64,000 nucleotides of DNA from Chloroflexota bacterium (GCA_019873655.1 JAIOAU010000001.1:251323-315322), one strand, 5' to 3'; numbered from the stretch's first letter, positions 17,352 to 26,128 are shown. Notes: a model not told the origin generated them from the letters alone. A program made the numbers and translations.

Positions 17352-19913
17352 ATGACCGACAAACTCTACCTGGGCCGTCTGCAGGACATGCAGGGCAAAT
17401 TGCTCGATCAGCCTCTGCTCTACGATCCCGACGATTTGACCACCCACGCCGTCGTGACCGGCATGACCGGCTCCGGCAAGACCGGCCTGTGCATCGTCAT
17501 GCTGGAAGAGGCCGCCTTGCAGAGCATCCCCGCCATTCTCATCGACCCCAAGGGCGACCTGACCAATCTCCTGCTCCACTTCCCCGATCTGGCCCCGCAG
17601 GATTTCCAGCCCTGGCTGGACCCCGACCTGGCGCGGCGGGCCGGCAAGACGGTCGAGCAGGCCGCTTTGGAGGCTTCGACATCCTGGCGCAACGGCCTCA
17701 AAGAGTGGGGCATCGACCGCGAGCGCCTGCTGGCGCTCAAGAACGCCGCCGAGTTTGCAGTCTACACCCCCGGCTCCGACGCCGGCATCCCCGTCAGCGT
17801 GTTGACCTCCCTGGAAGCGCCGGGCCTGGACTGGGCCGGCAACCGCGAAATTCTCACCGAGCGCATCTCCAGCACCGTGACCGCCTTGCTTGGCCTGGCC
17901 GGCATGGACGATGTCGATCCCCTCAGTTCGCGCGAACACATCCTGCTGGCCAACATCTTCCAGGCCGCCTGGAGCCAGAATCGCTCGCTGGATTTGACCG
18001 AACTCATCCTGCAGATTCAGAATCCGCCCTTCGAAAAAATCGGCGCTTTCCCGGTCGATTCGGCTTTCCCGGCCAAAGACCGCACCGCCCTGGCGTTGCG
18101 CCTGAACAACATCCTGGCGTCGCCGTCCTTCGAATTGTGGCGGGTCGGCCAGCCGCTCGACATCCCGGCCTTCCTGCGCGCCCCCGACGGCCGCCCGCGC
18201 CATTCCATCTTCACCCTGGCCCACCTGGCCGATTCCGAGCGCATGTTCTTCGTCACCTTGCTGCTCTCGGCGGTCGAGACCTGGATGCGCACTCAGACGG
18301 GCGCGACCGGTCTGCGGGCGATTCTCTACATGGACGAGATCTACGGTTACCTGCCGCCGAGCCGCAACCCGTCTTCCAAGCCGCCTCTCCTGCGCATGCT
18401 CAAGCAGGCGCGCGCCTTCGGCCTGGGCATCATCCTGGCCACCCAAAACCCGGTGGACGTGGACTACAAAGGCCTGGCCAACGCTGGCACCTGGTTCGTC
18501 GGCAAATTGCAGACCGATCAGGACAAACAGCGCCTGCTCGACGGCTTAGAGGGGGCGGCGGCCGGCGCTCTCCGGCGCGCCGATTTCGACCGCCTGATTT
18601 CGGGCCTGGGCAAGCGCGTCTTCCTGATGCAAAACGTGCACGAAAAGCAGCCGGTTCTCTTCCAGACGCGCTGGGCGATGAACTTCCTGGCCGGGCCGCT
18701 GACCCGCGCCCAGATTCCGGCCCTGAACCGGCTGGCGGGCGTTTCCGGGCCGGCCGCGGCCGGGACGCCCCCTCAGCCGGTTGCCCCGGCCGCGGCGGAG
18801 GCCGTCCCCGAGGGGTTCGCGCCGATTCCGGCGGCTGCGCCCGCCGAACCCGCCGCGGTGGACGCGCGCCCGCCCGTCGGCGCGCCGCCTCCGGCCGCCG
18901 CGGCGGCGACCGGCGTCAGCCAGACTCGTCCGCCCGTGCCGAGCGGTTTCGCCGAGTATTTCCTGCCGCAGAACATTTCCTTTGCCCGCGCCGCGGCGGC
19001 CCAGTCCCTGCCGGCGGAGGCCGTCATGCAGGCCATTCTCTACCGGCCGGCCCTGCTGGCCTCGGCCCAGGTGCGTTTCCTCGACCGCAAGTACAGCGTG
19101 GACACCCAGATCGAGCGGTCGGCGCTGGTGACCAATCCCGACCGGCGCGGCATCATCCGCTGGGATGACTTCGTCACCCCCCTGCCCGCCGACTCGGCCA
19201 TGGACCCCGCCCCGGCGCCCAACGCCCGCTTTGCCCTCCTCGAAGCGCCGCTGACTGAAGCGCGCACACTCACTGCCCTGCAGAAGGATTTCCTCGATTG
19301 GGTCTATCGTTCCAGCCGCTTGAAGGTGCGCGCCAACGAGGCGCTGGGATTGTACGCCACCCCCGACGTTTCGCAGGCCGAATTCATGAAAGCCTGCGCC
19401 GAGGCTGCCCGCCAGGGACGGGACGCCGCCCTGGCCAAAGCCACGGCCGCCATCGACAAGCAGATCAAGACCCTGCAAGACCGCCTGGCGCGCGAAGAAC
19501 GCGAACTGAGCATGGATCAGGCCGAACTGAGTCAGCGCAAGGTCGAGGAGATCGGCACGGCCGCCGAGAGCGTCATCAGCCTGCTAGGCGGGCGGCGCAG
19601 CGTGGGCCGTAAACTCTCCACCTCGCTCACCAAGCGGCGTCTGACCGAGCAGGCCAAGGCCGACGTCGAAGAGTCCATCCAGGCAATTGCCCAGTACAAA
19701 CAGCAATTGGCCTTGCTCGAACAGCAGCGCCAGCAGGCGCTGGCCGAGGCCAGCGCCAATTGGGGCGACGTGGTCAACGACATTACCGAGATTTCCCTCG
19801 CCCCCAAGAAGACCGACATCTTCCTCGAGCGGTTCGGCGTCGCCTGGGTCCCTTATTACCTGGTCCAGGCGGGTGGCCAGACGATCGAACTGCCCGCCTT
19901 TGGGATGGAATGA
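17352..19913 (+). CDS. HerA/VirB4-like DUF87 ATPase
   Basis: An 853-residue protein. Residues ~25-400 are a HerA/FtsK-type P-loop domain: Walker A GMTGSGKT near residue 35, LIDPKGDLTNL, Walker B AILYMDEIYGYLPP, and LATQNPVDVDYKGL. A Pro/Ala-rich linker lies at ~470-560. The C-terminal ~250 residues hold a long charged coiled coil (KTLQDRLAREERELSMDQAE) and a final globular segment. Such proteins act as DNA- or protein-translocating motors, but no specific role can be assigned; no NurA or defence partner is adjacent. The ATG at 17352 has TAAGGAG seven bases upstream; the longer frame to 17232 lies in a repeat. Confidence 0.85.
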   Translation: MTDKLYLGRLQDMQGKLLDQPLLYDPDDLTTHAVVTGMTGSGKTGLCIVMLEEAALQSIPAILIDPKGDLTNLLLHFPDLAPQDFQPWLDPDLARRAGKTVEQAALEASTSWRNGLKEWGIDRERLLALKNAAEFAVYTPGSDAGIPVSVLTSLEAPGLDWAGNREILTERISSTVTALLGLAGMDDVDPLSSREHILLANIFQAAWSQNRSLDLTELILQIQNPPFEKIGAFPVDSAFPAKDRTALALRLNNILASPSFELWRVGQPLDIPAFLRAPDGRPRHSIFTLAHLADSERMFFVTLLLSAVETWMRTQTGATGLRAILYMDEIYGYLPPSRNPSSKPPLLRMLKQARAFGLGIILATQNPVDVDYKGLANAGTWFVGKLQTDQDKQRLLDGLEGAAAGALRRADFDRLISGLGKRVFLMQNVHEKQPVLFQTRWAMNFLAGPLTRAQIPALNRLAGVSGPAAAGTPPQPVAPAAAEAVPEGFAPIPAAAPAEPAAVDARPPVGAPPPAAAAATGVSQTRPPVPSGFAEYFLPQNISFARAAAAQSLPAEAVMQAILYRPALLASAQVRFLDRKYSVDTQIERSALVTNPDRRGIIRWDDFVTPLPADSAMDPAPAPNARFALLEAPLTEARTLTALQKDFLDWVYRSSRLKVRANEALGLYATPDVSQAEFMKACAEAARQGRDAALAKATAAIDKQIKTLQDRLAREERELSMDQAELSQRKVEEIGTAAESVISLLGGRRSVGRKLSTSLTKRRLTEQAKADVEESIQAIAQYKQQLALLEQQRQQALAEASANWGDVVNDITEISLAPKKTDIFLERFGVAWVPYYLVQAGGQTIELPAFGME

Positions 19914-19935
19914 CGGCCGCGCCCCGGATGAACGA

Positions 19936-20562
19936 ATGCACTGGTTGATTCTGGCTGTTCTCTTGTGGGGAGCGGGTCATTCCTGGCTGGCTTCCCGGCA
20001 GGCCAAAGACCTGGCCCGCCGCCATCTGGGCGAGCGCTTCATGTGCTTCTACCGCCTGGTTTACAACTTCTTTGCCGGGCTGAGTTTTCTTCCGGCGCTG
20101 GCGCTGTTCGTCTGGCTCCCTGACCGGCCTTTGTACCGGGTTCCGCTGCCCTGGGCGGGCCTGATGGTCGCCGGGCAGGCGCTGGCGGTCGCGGCCCTGG
20201 TCGCCGGCTTCTTGCAGTCCGATCCGGCCGAGTTCCTGGGCCTGCGGCAGATTGCCGGCGGCTGTCAGCGCAATGACCCGTTGGCGGCGCGGGGCGGCGA
20301 ATTGATCGTCTCGGGCCTGTATCGTTACGTCCGCCACCCGCTCTACACTGCCGGTTTGGTTTTCATCTGGCTGCTGCCCGTGATGACGGTCAATCTATTG
20401 GCCCTCAACCTGGCGCTGACGGTTTACATCCTGGCGGGCGCGTTCTTCGAGGAACGCAAACTCATTGCCGAATTCGGCGACCAATATCTTCGCTACCAGG
20501 CCCAAACCCCCATGCTCATTCCGTTTCTCAAGCGGCGTCGGCGGGGCGACGAGTCGCTTTGA
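19936..20562 (+). CDS. ICMT/NnrU-like membrane methyltransferase
   Basis: A 208-residue protein with about five hydrophobic segments. The C-terminal half has the signature of isoprenylcysteine carboxyl- and phospholipid methyltransferases: SGLYRYVRHPLYTAG, then FFEERKLIAEFGDQYLRY and a closing Pro-rich PMLIPF, which form the SAM site. The N-terminal half resembles NnrU-type proteins. The methyl acceptor is unknown. The ATG at 19936 lies 22 bases after the ATPase stop; the ribosome site is weak, so coupling to the upstream gene is possible. Confidence 0.8.
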   Translation: MHWLILAVLLWGAGHSWLASRQAKDLARRHLGERFMCFYRLVYNFFAGLSFLPALALFVWLPDRPLYRVPLPWAGLMVAGQALAVAALVAGFLQSDPAEFLGLRQIAGGCQRNDPLAARGGELIVSGLYRYVRHPLYTAGLVFIWLLPVMTVNLLALNLALTVYILAGAFFEERKLIAEFGDQYLRYQAQTPMLIPFLKRRRRGDESL

Positions 20563-20570
20563 CGAGCGGG

Positions 20571-20576
20571 TATAAT
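20571..20576 (+). promoter_or_regulatory. -10 box of the VanW gene, probably leaderless
   Basis: TATAAT at 20571-20576, seven bases before the ATG at 20584, with no Shine-Dalgarno between. No convincing -35 box at the normal distance. Confidence 0.6.
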
Positions 20577-20583
20577 TCCAGCC

Positions 20584-22479
20584 ATGAGTTTTGTGACCCA
20601 GCCTGTTCGCACGCGGCATGTCCGGCAGGAAGCGCGTCCCGCCCAGGCGGCGGCCGCCCTGGTGGGCGGCGTCCTGCTCTTCTTGCTGGCGGTCTCGTTG
20701 ATTAACGGCCTCTTCCAGTTAATCTACGCCGGCCGCATCTTCCCCGGCGTCTCGGTGGCGGGGGTGGACCTTTCGGGTCTCACGCCCGACGAGGCCGCTG
20801 TGCGCCTGAGCCAGACCCTCTCCTACCCTTACACCGGTCAGGTCTTGTTCGTGGACGGCGAGCGGGTCTGGGCGGCCACGCCGGTGCAACTGGGGATGGT
20901 CTTCGACCTGGGGGCGACCGTCCAGTCGGCCTATCGGGTGGGCCGCGACGGCGGCATGTTCGCCAATCTAGCCAGCATCCTCAACGCCTCTCAGGCAGGC
21001 CTGGCGGTCGAACCGGTGGTGATGATCGACGAGCGCGTCGCCCATGCCTATCTGCAGCAAATCGCGCTGCTCATCAATCAGCCGATGATCGAGGCCGACC
21101 TGCACCTCGAGGGGACGCAGGTGGTCTATCGGCCGGGGCAGGTGGGACGGGTCTTCAACGTGGACGCGACCATGGTCTTCCTGACCACCCGTCTGCGTTC
21201 TTTCCAGGAGGGCGAGGTGACGCTGGTCATCGAGGAACAGACCCCCCGTGTAGTGGACGCCTCCGCCCAGGCCCAGACTTTGCAGACCATCCTCTCGCAG
21301 CCCCTGGTTCTGGCCATCCCCGACATGCAGCCGGGCGACCCCGGCCCCTGGACGGTCGAACCGGGCGACCTGGCTGCCATGCTGCGGGTGGAACGCGTCC
21401 CGCTGGAGGGGACGGAGACGATGCAGTATGTCATTCGCCTCGACAGGACTGCTCTCCAGCCGTTGATCGAGCGAATCGAGACCGAGGTCGATCGCGAAGC
21501 GGCCAACGCCCGTTTCATTTTCAACGACGACACCCGTCAGTTGGAACCCATCCAGTCGGCCGTCATCGGCCGCGCCCTGGACGCCGAAGCGACGATGGCG
21601 GCCATCGAAGCTGGCCTGCTGCAGGGACAGCATGCCATTCCGCTCGTCCTGACCTATACCCCGCCCGAAGTCACCGAGACGGCGACCGGCGAGTCCCTGG
21701 GCATCACCGAGCGCGTCTCTTCGCGCACCACCTATTTCCGCGGCTCCAGCCAGGCCCGCATTCACAACATTCAGACCGCCTCGGCCCAGTTCCACGGCCT
21801 GCTCGTCCGCCCGGGCGAGACGTTTTCCATGGCGTCGGTCTTGGGCGATATCAGCCTGGAGGGCGGCTACGCCGAGGCGCTCATCATCTATAACGGCCAG
21901 ACCATCAAGGGCGTCGGCGGCGGCGTCTGTCAGGTCAGCACCACCCTGTTCCGTACGGCGTTCTTCGGCGGCTATCCGATCGTCGAGCGGCACGCCCACG
22001 CGTATCGAGTCTACTATTATGAACAGACCCAATACGGCTATGACGCCTCGCTGGCCGGCCTGGATGCCACCGTCTATGTGCCGCTGGTGGATTTCAAGTT
22101 CACCAACGACACCCCTTACTGGCTGCTGATGGAAGTGTGGGTCAACGTTCCGGCGCGCAGCATGACCTGGAATTTCTATTCCACCAGCGACGGCCGCGTG
22201 GTGACTTGGGAGACCACCGGGCCGCGCAACCTCGTCCCGCCGCCCGAACCGCTCTTCATCATGAACCCGGAACTCGGCCCGGACGAAATGCGTCAGGTAG
22301 ATTGGGCCGCCGAGGGTGCCGACGTGACCGTGCGGCGGGTCGTGACCCGCGACGGAATCGTCCTGTACCGCGACACCATCGATACCCATTACACCGCCTG
22401 GCAGGCGGTCTGCGAATACGGGCCGGGCATGGAAGCGCCGGAGGCCTTCGCCGCCGAGCATGGCTACTGCCAGCCCTAG
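20584..22479 (+). CDS. VanW-family wall protein with putative peptidoglycan-binding repeats
   Basis: A 631-residue exported or membrane-anchored protein. One N-terminal membrane segment (~25-48), then two regions resembling the peptidoglycan-binding YoaR-like domains usually found before VanW (~55-200 and ~200-360), then the VanW domain at ~395-520 with FRGSSQARIHNIQ, GETFSMASVLG, GVGGGVCQVSTTLF and HAHAYRVYYYEQ. The C-terminal ~100 residues are a further beta-rich segment. VanW proteins accompany vancomycin resistance in some operons but most are general wall proteins of unknown biochemistry; no van genes are nearby. Confidence 0.9.
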   Translation: MSFVTQPVRTRHVRQEARPAQAAAALVGGVLLFLLAVSLINGLFQLIYAGRIFPGVSVAGVDLSGLTPDEAAVRLSQTLSYPYTGQVLFVDGERVWAATPVQLGMVFDLGATVQSAYRVGRDGGMFANLASILNASQAGLAVEPVVMIDERVAHAYLQQIALLINQPMIEADLHLEGTQVVYRPGQVGRVFNVDATMVFLTTRLRSFQEGEVTLVIEEQTPRVVDASAQAQTLQTILSQPLVLAIPDMQPGDPGPWTVEPGDLAAMLRVERVPLEGTETMQYVIRLDRTALQPLIERIETEVDREAANARFIFNDDTRQLEPIQSAVIGRALDAEATMAAIEAGLLQGQHAIPLVLTYTPPEVTETATGESLGITERVSSRTTYFRGSSQARIHNIQTASAQFHGLLVRPGETFSMASVLGDISLEGGYAEALIIYNGQTIKGVGGGVCQVSTTLFRTAFFGGYPIVERHAHAYRVYYYEQTQYGYDASLAGLDATVYVPLVDFKFTNDTPYWLLMEVWVNVPARSMTWNFYSTSDGRVVTWETTGPRNLVPPPEPLFIMNPELGPDEMRQVDWAAEGADVTVRRVVTRDGIVLYRDTIDTHYTAWQAVCEYGPGMEAPEAFAAEHGYCQP

Positions 22480-22482
22480 ACG

Positions 22483-22491
22483 TGGTAAAAT
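22483..22491 (+). promoter_or_regulatory. extended -10 promoter of the Trm112-like gene
   Basis: TGGTAAAAT (22483-22491) fits an extended -10 element. The start would be near 22498 and the leader of about 20 bases includes the GGAG ribosome site. Confidence 0.5.
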
Positions 22492-22518
22492 AGCCGTCTG
22501 TTGCAGATAGGAGAAGCC

Positions 22519-22740
22519 ATGTTGGACCAAGAATTGTTGGACATTCTGCGCTGCCCGGCCTGCGTGCGCGAGAAAGACGGCTTGCTCGATTTCCACCGCC
22601 AGGCCTGGCTGGTCTGTAAAGATTGCGGCCGCAAGTATCCGGTGGTGGATGACATCCCGGTCATGCTCATCAGCGAAGGCGACAAGTGGGTGAACGTCGC
22701 CCTGCAGGATTTGCCGCTCCCGCCTCCGCCGGTCAAATAG
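22519..22740 (+). CDS. Trm112-like zinc-ribbon protein
   Basis: A 73-residue Trm112/UPF0434-family protein. Features: LLDILRCPACV (first CxxC), VCKDCGRKYPVVDDIPVML (second CxxC and the conserved tail). Eukaryotic Trm112 activates several methyltransferases; the bacterial role is less clear. It has a ribosome site ATAGGAG before the ATG at 22519 and lies 39 bases upstream of the LCP gene, possibly on the same transcript. Confidence 0.9.
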   Translation: MLDQELLDILRCPACVREKDGLLDFHRQAWLVCKDCGRKYPVVDDIPVMLISEGDKWVNVALQDLPLPPPPVK

Positions 22741-22779
22741 GTCCGGTGGAACGCGCTTTCCCCAAAGGATGAACTTCCT

Positions 22780-24234
22780 ATGACGTTGAAGCGATTCAAG
22801 TTCCCCTCTCCCACAATTGGTCAATACATCACCTGGGGCGTGGGATTGATTCTGGCGATTGCCCTGTTCTTTTTCCTGCGCAACTTCGTCGCCTGCTGGC
22901 GGCTGACTTCCCTGCCCGGCGTGCCGCCGCCTTTCTGCGCCTCGGGAAGAGGCGCTGCGCCAGCCGGCACCCAAGCCGTTAATGAAGAAGGTACGCCCAT
23001 TGCTTCCAGCGAGACGCCTACGGCCAGGCCGCCAGCGGTCGAATTGCCTCCGCCCTGGGACGGCGCCAGCCGCGTGACGCTGCTCTTCATCGGCCTGGAT
23101 GCCCGCGACCTCGAAGGCGAGGGCCCGCCTCGCTCGGACACGATGATCGTCCTCACCCTCGATCCGCTCAGCCGGACGGCGGGCATGCTCTCGATTCCGC
23201 GCGACCTGTGGGTCAACATCCCCGGCTTTGGGTATGGCCGCATCAACACCGCCTATGCCCTAGGCGAGGCCTACAACCTGCCCGGCGGCGGCCCCGGCCT
23301 GGCGATGAAAACGGTCGAGAATTTGCTGGGCGTGCCGATCCAGTATTACGCCCAGATCGACTTCCACACCTTCGAGTGGTTTATTGACATTATGGGCGGC
23401 ATCGATATCTATGTGGAGAGCGAAATTACGATTGACCCGCGGGGCGGCACCGAGGATACGGTCACGCTGGAGCCCGGCTGGCATCATCTCGACGGCCGGC
23501 TGGCGCTGGCCTACGCCCGGGCGCGTCACACCGAGGGCGGCGACGTGGACCGCGCCCGCCGTCAGCAGCAGGTGATCATGACCATCCGCGACGAGATCAT
23601 GGACCCGGCCGAGTTCCCCAGCTGGATTGCGGCCGCTCCCGATCTCTACAACATGCTGTCGGAGGGCATTCATACCAATTTGTCGCTCGATGACGCCATG
23701 CGGCTGGCCGTCCTGGCCCAGCAGATTCCGCCCGACAACATTCGGCGCGGCGTCATTGGCTACGACGCCCTTATCTTGACCAGCGTCAATCTCAATGGAG
23801 AGCAGGCCAGCGTCTTCCAGCCCATCCCCGACGACATCCGCGTCCTGCGCGACGAGATCTTCGGCAGCGGGGCGCTCAGCCCGATGGCCGCCGGTACCGG
23901 CGACATGACTCAGTTGATGCAGGCCGAGGCGGCGCGAGTAATCTTCGTCAACGGCAGTTACACCCCCGGCCTGGCGGGTGATACCGGCGCTTATTTCGCC
24001 TCGCAGGGCATGAATGTGGTGGCGACCGGCAACCCCTACGATTATCAGGAAAACTACGGGGCACTCTTCCCCAACCGGACGGTGATGATCGTCCACGCCG
24101 GGAAACCTTACACGATGCAATATCTAATGAATGTGATGGGCCTGACGCCCAATCAAGTGCTCATCGCTTTCGACCCGAACGCCCCGGCCGATATTCTGGT
24201 CGGCCTGGGATTCGACTGGTCTCTGCCCCGCTGA
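22780..24234 (+). CDS. LytR-CpsA-Psr (LCP) family wall-polymer ligase
   Basis: A 484-residue membrane protein. One N-terminal membrane helix (~15-36), a Pro/Thr linker, an LCP domain at ~95-250 (LLFIGLDARD, RSDTMIVLTLDP, LSIPRDLWVNIPG, GRINTAYALG, GGIDIYVE, YARARHTEGGDVDRARRQQQ) with the acidic and Arg residues that bind the polyprenyl-pyrophosphate substrate, and a C-terminal LytR_C domain at ~385-480 (ARVIFVNGSYTPGLA). LCP enzymes attach secondary wall polymers to peptidoglycan. The start has AAGGATG about nine bases upstream. Confidence 0.95.
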   Translation: MTLKRFKFPSPTIGQYITWGVGLILAIALFFFLRNFVACWRLTSLPGVPPPFCASGRGAAPAGTQAVNEEGTPIASSETPTARPPAVELPPPWDGASRVTLLFIGLDARDLEGEGPPRSDTMIVLTLDPLSRTAGMLSIPRDLWVNIPGFGYGRINTAYALGEAYNLPGGGPGLAMKTVENLLGVPIQYYAQIDFHTFEWFIDIMGGIDIYVESEITIDPRGGTEDTVTLEPGWHHLDGRLALAYARARHTEGGDVDRARRQQQVIMTIRDEIMDPAEFPSWIAAAPDLYNMLSEGIHTNLSLDDAMRLAVLAQQIPPDNIRRGVIGYDALILTSVNLNGEQASVFQPIPDDIRVLRDEIFGSGALSPMAAGTGDMTQLMQAEAARVIFVNGSYTPGLAGDTGAYFASQGMNVVATGNPYDYQENYGALFPNRTVMIVHAGKPYTMQYLMNVMGLTPNQVLIAFDPNAPADILVGLGFDWSLPR

Positions 24235-24238
24235 AAGC

Positions 24239-24443
24239 GAAGGGACTGTCCAAAAAGTAAAGCAGGATGTTATCTTGTCCAGGGGCCAAAAGCCCGAATT
24301 GGGGCTCTCTGATTTTGTCCAGCGCGTTCAGGGGGCAACCTGCTCCACCCCGCTTCTTCGGGGGCTAAGCCCCCGAAGAAGCAAGGAAAGAAACAAGGGA
24401 CTGTCCAAAAAGTAGGGCTGCCTCATTCTTTTGGGGCAGCCTC
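24239..24443. repeat. palindromic intergenic repeat cluster
   Basis: Most of the 326-base gap after the LCP gene. AAGGGACTGTCCAAAAAGTA occurs at 24240-24259 and again at about 24396-24415. Between them is a perfect 14-bp stem (GCTTCTTCGGGGGC / GCCCCCGAAGAAGC, 24352-24382). The second copy runs into GGGCTGCC...GGCAGCC, another stem (to ~24443). The same order of parts is found at 48361-48480. From 24444 to 24560 I see only a short GGGGCTGCGCCCC palindrome. Confidence 0.8.
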
Positions 24444-24560
24444 TTCACTTTGGGGGAGAGTCGCCAGGGGCAGGGCGGGGCATTTTTCCGCTCCATTTTC
24501 CGTTTTTGAGGGGCTGCGCCCCGACTTGAATCCAAATGCAAAGCCGCTGTCTTTCGGACT

Positions 24561-25403
24561 TCAGGGCTGGCGCAGCAACAGACGCAGGCCGCCGGTAAAG
24601 GACGAGCCGTCGGCGGCTGTGCAGGCCGGGGCGCGCAGATCCGATGCGGCCGGGACGCTGTCGGGCAGCAGGCGCACGGCGTAGGAGACGCCGGGAGCCA
24701 TGCGGAAGTCGGCGTAGCCGTTGCCGAGTTCGGGCTTCAGGCCGGTGAAGAGGCGCTCCTGCCCGCCGGGCCAGGTGATGATGATTTCCATGCCGGGGAT
24801 CGGCTGGCGGGCGGCGTTTTGGACCTCGATCTGGAGCAGGCCGGGCGGCAGCGTGGGGTCGCAAATCTCCTCCCGGACAATGACGGCGAAACGGGCGCCC
24901 GGCGTGGGCGTTGGGGTGGGGGTCGGCCGCGGCGTGGGGGAGGAGACGGCCGTCGGCGTGGGGGTCGGGCGGCGGGTGGGGGTGGGCCGTCCGCCGGGCA
25001 GGGCGGCGGCAGCCGCCGTGGGGGTGGACGTATCGGCCGCGGTCGGATAGACGACCGCTTCGCCGAGCGCCTCGGCCAGCGCCAGCAGGACGGCCGCCGA
25101 GTCGTCGGGGTCGCCGGCGGCGAGCAGACGGTCGGCCTGGGCGACGAGCGCCGCGCCGGGGTCGGGGTCGCCGAGCAGGGCCAGGCGGCTTTGGGCGCGG
25201 CCCAGGTCGCCGTTTGCCTGGTAGGCGCGGGCGATCATCAGCCGGTACTCGTCTTTGAACTGGGCCTGGAGCGAGATGGGGGCGGTGTCGGTGTAGGTGA
25301 CCGGCGCGATGACCCACGAAATCAGCAGGCCGAGGCCCAGGCCGATGGCCAGCCCGAAGAGCAGGTACCAGGGGCCGCGCTGGTTCTTCTCGTCGGCGCT
25401 CAT
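24561..25403 (-). CDS. membrane protein with Pro/Thr linker, paralogue of next gene
   Basis: A 280-residue protein of no named family. A membrane helix at ~12-34 (LLFGLAIGLGLGLLISWVI), then a conserved block APVTYTDTAPISLQA followed by helical, TPR-like sequence with YQANGDLGRAQSRLALLG, a Pro/Thr-rich linker at ~120-170, and a C-terminal beta-rich domain of ~110 residues. The N-terminal ~75 residues match the neighbouring gene at 25400-25756. Its ATG (25403) overlaps that gene's stop. Probably a membrane-tethered extracytoplasmic protein; function unknown. Confidence 0.85.
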   Translation of the reverse strand: MSADEKNQRGPWYLLFGLAIGLGLGLLISWVIAPVTYTDTAPISLQAQFKDEYRLMIARAYQANGDLGRAQSRLALLGDPDPGAALVAQADRLLAAGDPDDSAAVLLALAEALGEAVVYPTAADTSTPTAAAAALPGGRPTPTRRPTPTPTAVSSPTPRPTPTPTPTPGARFAVIVREEICDPTLPPGLLQIEVQNAARQPIPGMEIIITWPGGQERLFTGLKPELGNGYADFRMAPGVSYAVRLLPDSVPAASDLRAPACTAADGSSFTGGLRLLLRQP

Positions 25404-25756
25404 GGCTGTCCGCCTCCGCTGTCTGGCTGCCAGGTTTGCAGGTCGGTGGCGAGTTCCTGCAGGAGGGCAATGTCGAGCGGCGGATAACCGGCGCTCAGGC
25501 CGTAGTCAAGGGCGGCGGCGGCGATCTGGACCGGCGGCTGGCTGCCGAGCAGGGCCAGGCGGCGGGCGGCCAGGTCGAGGTCGCCTTCGCGGTGATAGAC
25601 CTCGGCGACCATGAGGACGTAGTCGCTGCGATAATCGGCCCGCAGGGTTTCGGGGGTGGTGTCCACGTATTCGACCGGGCTGATGACCCAGCCGTAGACC
25701 AGGCCGAGCGCCAGGCCGACGGCGATGACGAGCAGGAATTTGATCCAGCGGTCCAT
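25400..25756 (-). CDS. small membrane protein, paralogue of previous gene
   Basis: A 118-residue protein with one membrane helix (~6-26) and the conserved sequence SPVEYVDTTPETLRADYRSDYVLMVAEVYHREGDLDLAARRLALLG split as helix pairs. The same pattern recurs in the downstream gene, so the two arose by duplication. The ATG at 25756 has no clear Shine-Dalgarno; CAAAAT lies seven bases before it, a weak leaderless-type -10 with TCTACA 17 bases further up. Function unknown. Confidence 0.82.
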   Translation of the reverse strand: MDRWIKFLLVIAVGLALGLVYGWVISPVEYVDTTPETLRADYRSDYVLMVAEVYHREGDLDLAARRLALLGSQPPVQIAAAALDYGLSAGYPPLDIALLQELATDLQTWQPDSGGGQP

Positions 25757-25810
25757 GGGGGTTATTTTGCCACAGATTGGCGCTTTTGTAGAGCGTTTTC
25801 CACCTGGTCA

Positions 25811-25924
25811 GTCGCAAGACCCGGGCAGGAGACCGGCGGCGCCCAGAGACGCCTCCTTACCGTTGCTGCCTCTCGGCCCTGGCGGGGTTCGCAGGGCTCT
25901 GCCGCGCCGGACCTGCCCGGGCAG
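25811..25924 (-). ncRNA. ffs: signal recognition particle RNA (small bacterial type)
   Basis: About 105-114 bases on the minus strand. The apical part has the SRP signature: GAACCCCGCCAGG, CC, tetraloop GAGA, GG, then CAGCAACGGTAAG, matching the universally conserved asymmetric and symmetric loops that bind Ffh. The ends pair strongly: CCCGGGCAGG and CCGGCG near the 5' end with CGCCGG and CCTGCCCGGG near the 3' end, and CAGAG with CTCTG inside. There is no Alu domain, so it is the short 4.5S-like form. It has its own promoter. Ends are estimated from pairing and promoter position; no clear T tract follows the 3' end. Confidence 0.88.
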
Positions 25925-25928
25925 GGCG

Positions 25929-25957
25929 AGGATACCCGAAGAGGGCGGGGCTGTCAA
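25929..25957 (-). promoter_or_regulatory. promoter of the SRP RNA gene
   Basis: On the minus strand: perfect TTGACA (25957-25952), 17-base spacer, TATCCT (25934-25929). The start is predicted near 25922, right at the beginning of the paired SRP RNA. Confidence 0.82.
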
Positions 25958-26036
25958 CGGGGCAGTCGCCCGGACGGACCGCCGCCGAGACGGCAAGATC
26001 GACCCCAACCTGACAAAACTGATAGGCCGGATTGGC

Positions 26037-26065
26037 TTGTGCAAAGAAGCACTTATTTATATAAT
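26037..26065 (+). promoter_or_regulatory. promoter upstream of the giant surface protein
   Basis: TTGTGC (26037-26042), 17 bases, perfect TATAAT (26060-26065). Predicted start near 26072, so the leader to the ATG at 26338 is about 265 bases, far longer than others in this window. The segment 25958-26036 holds nothing I recognise. Confidence 0.72.
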
Positions 26066-26083
26066 CGAAAAAATTATGAGTAC

Positions 26084-26115
26084 AAAATCGGCAGGGGGTT
26101 CCGCTGCCGATTTTT
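26084..26115 (+). terminator. leader hairpin 1 of the surface-protein gene
   Basis: An 11-bp perfect stem AAAATCGGCAG / CTGCCGATTTT (26084-26094 with 26104-26114) with a nine-base loop; its 3' arm ends in TTTTT. It lies about 12 bases after the predicted transcription start and has the form of an intrinsic terminator or attenuator. Confidence 0.6.
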
Positions 26116-26128
26116 ACCGACAGAGGCT

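Noticed and set aside
20584..22479. Vancomycin-resistance locus
   Set aside because: VanW alone is common in wall proteins; no vanHAX, vanRS or D-Ala-D-Lac ligase is present.
24239..24443. Complete insertion sequence
   Set aside because: No transposase reading frame lies between the repeated ends; only short palindromic modules.
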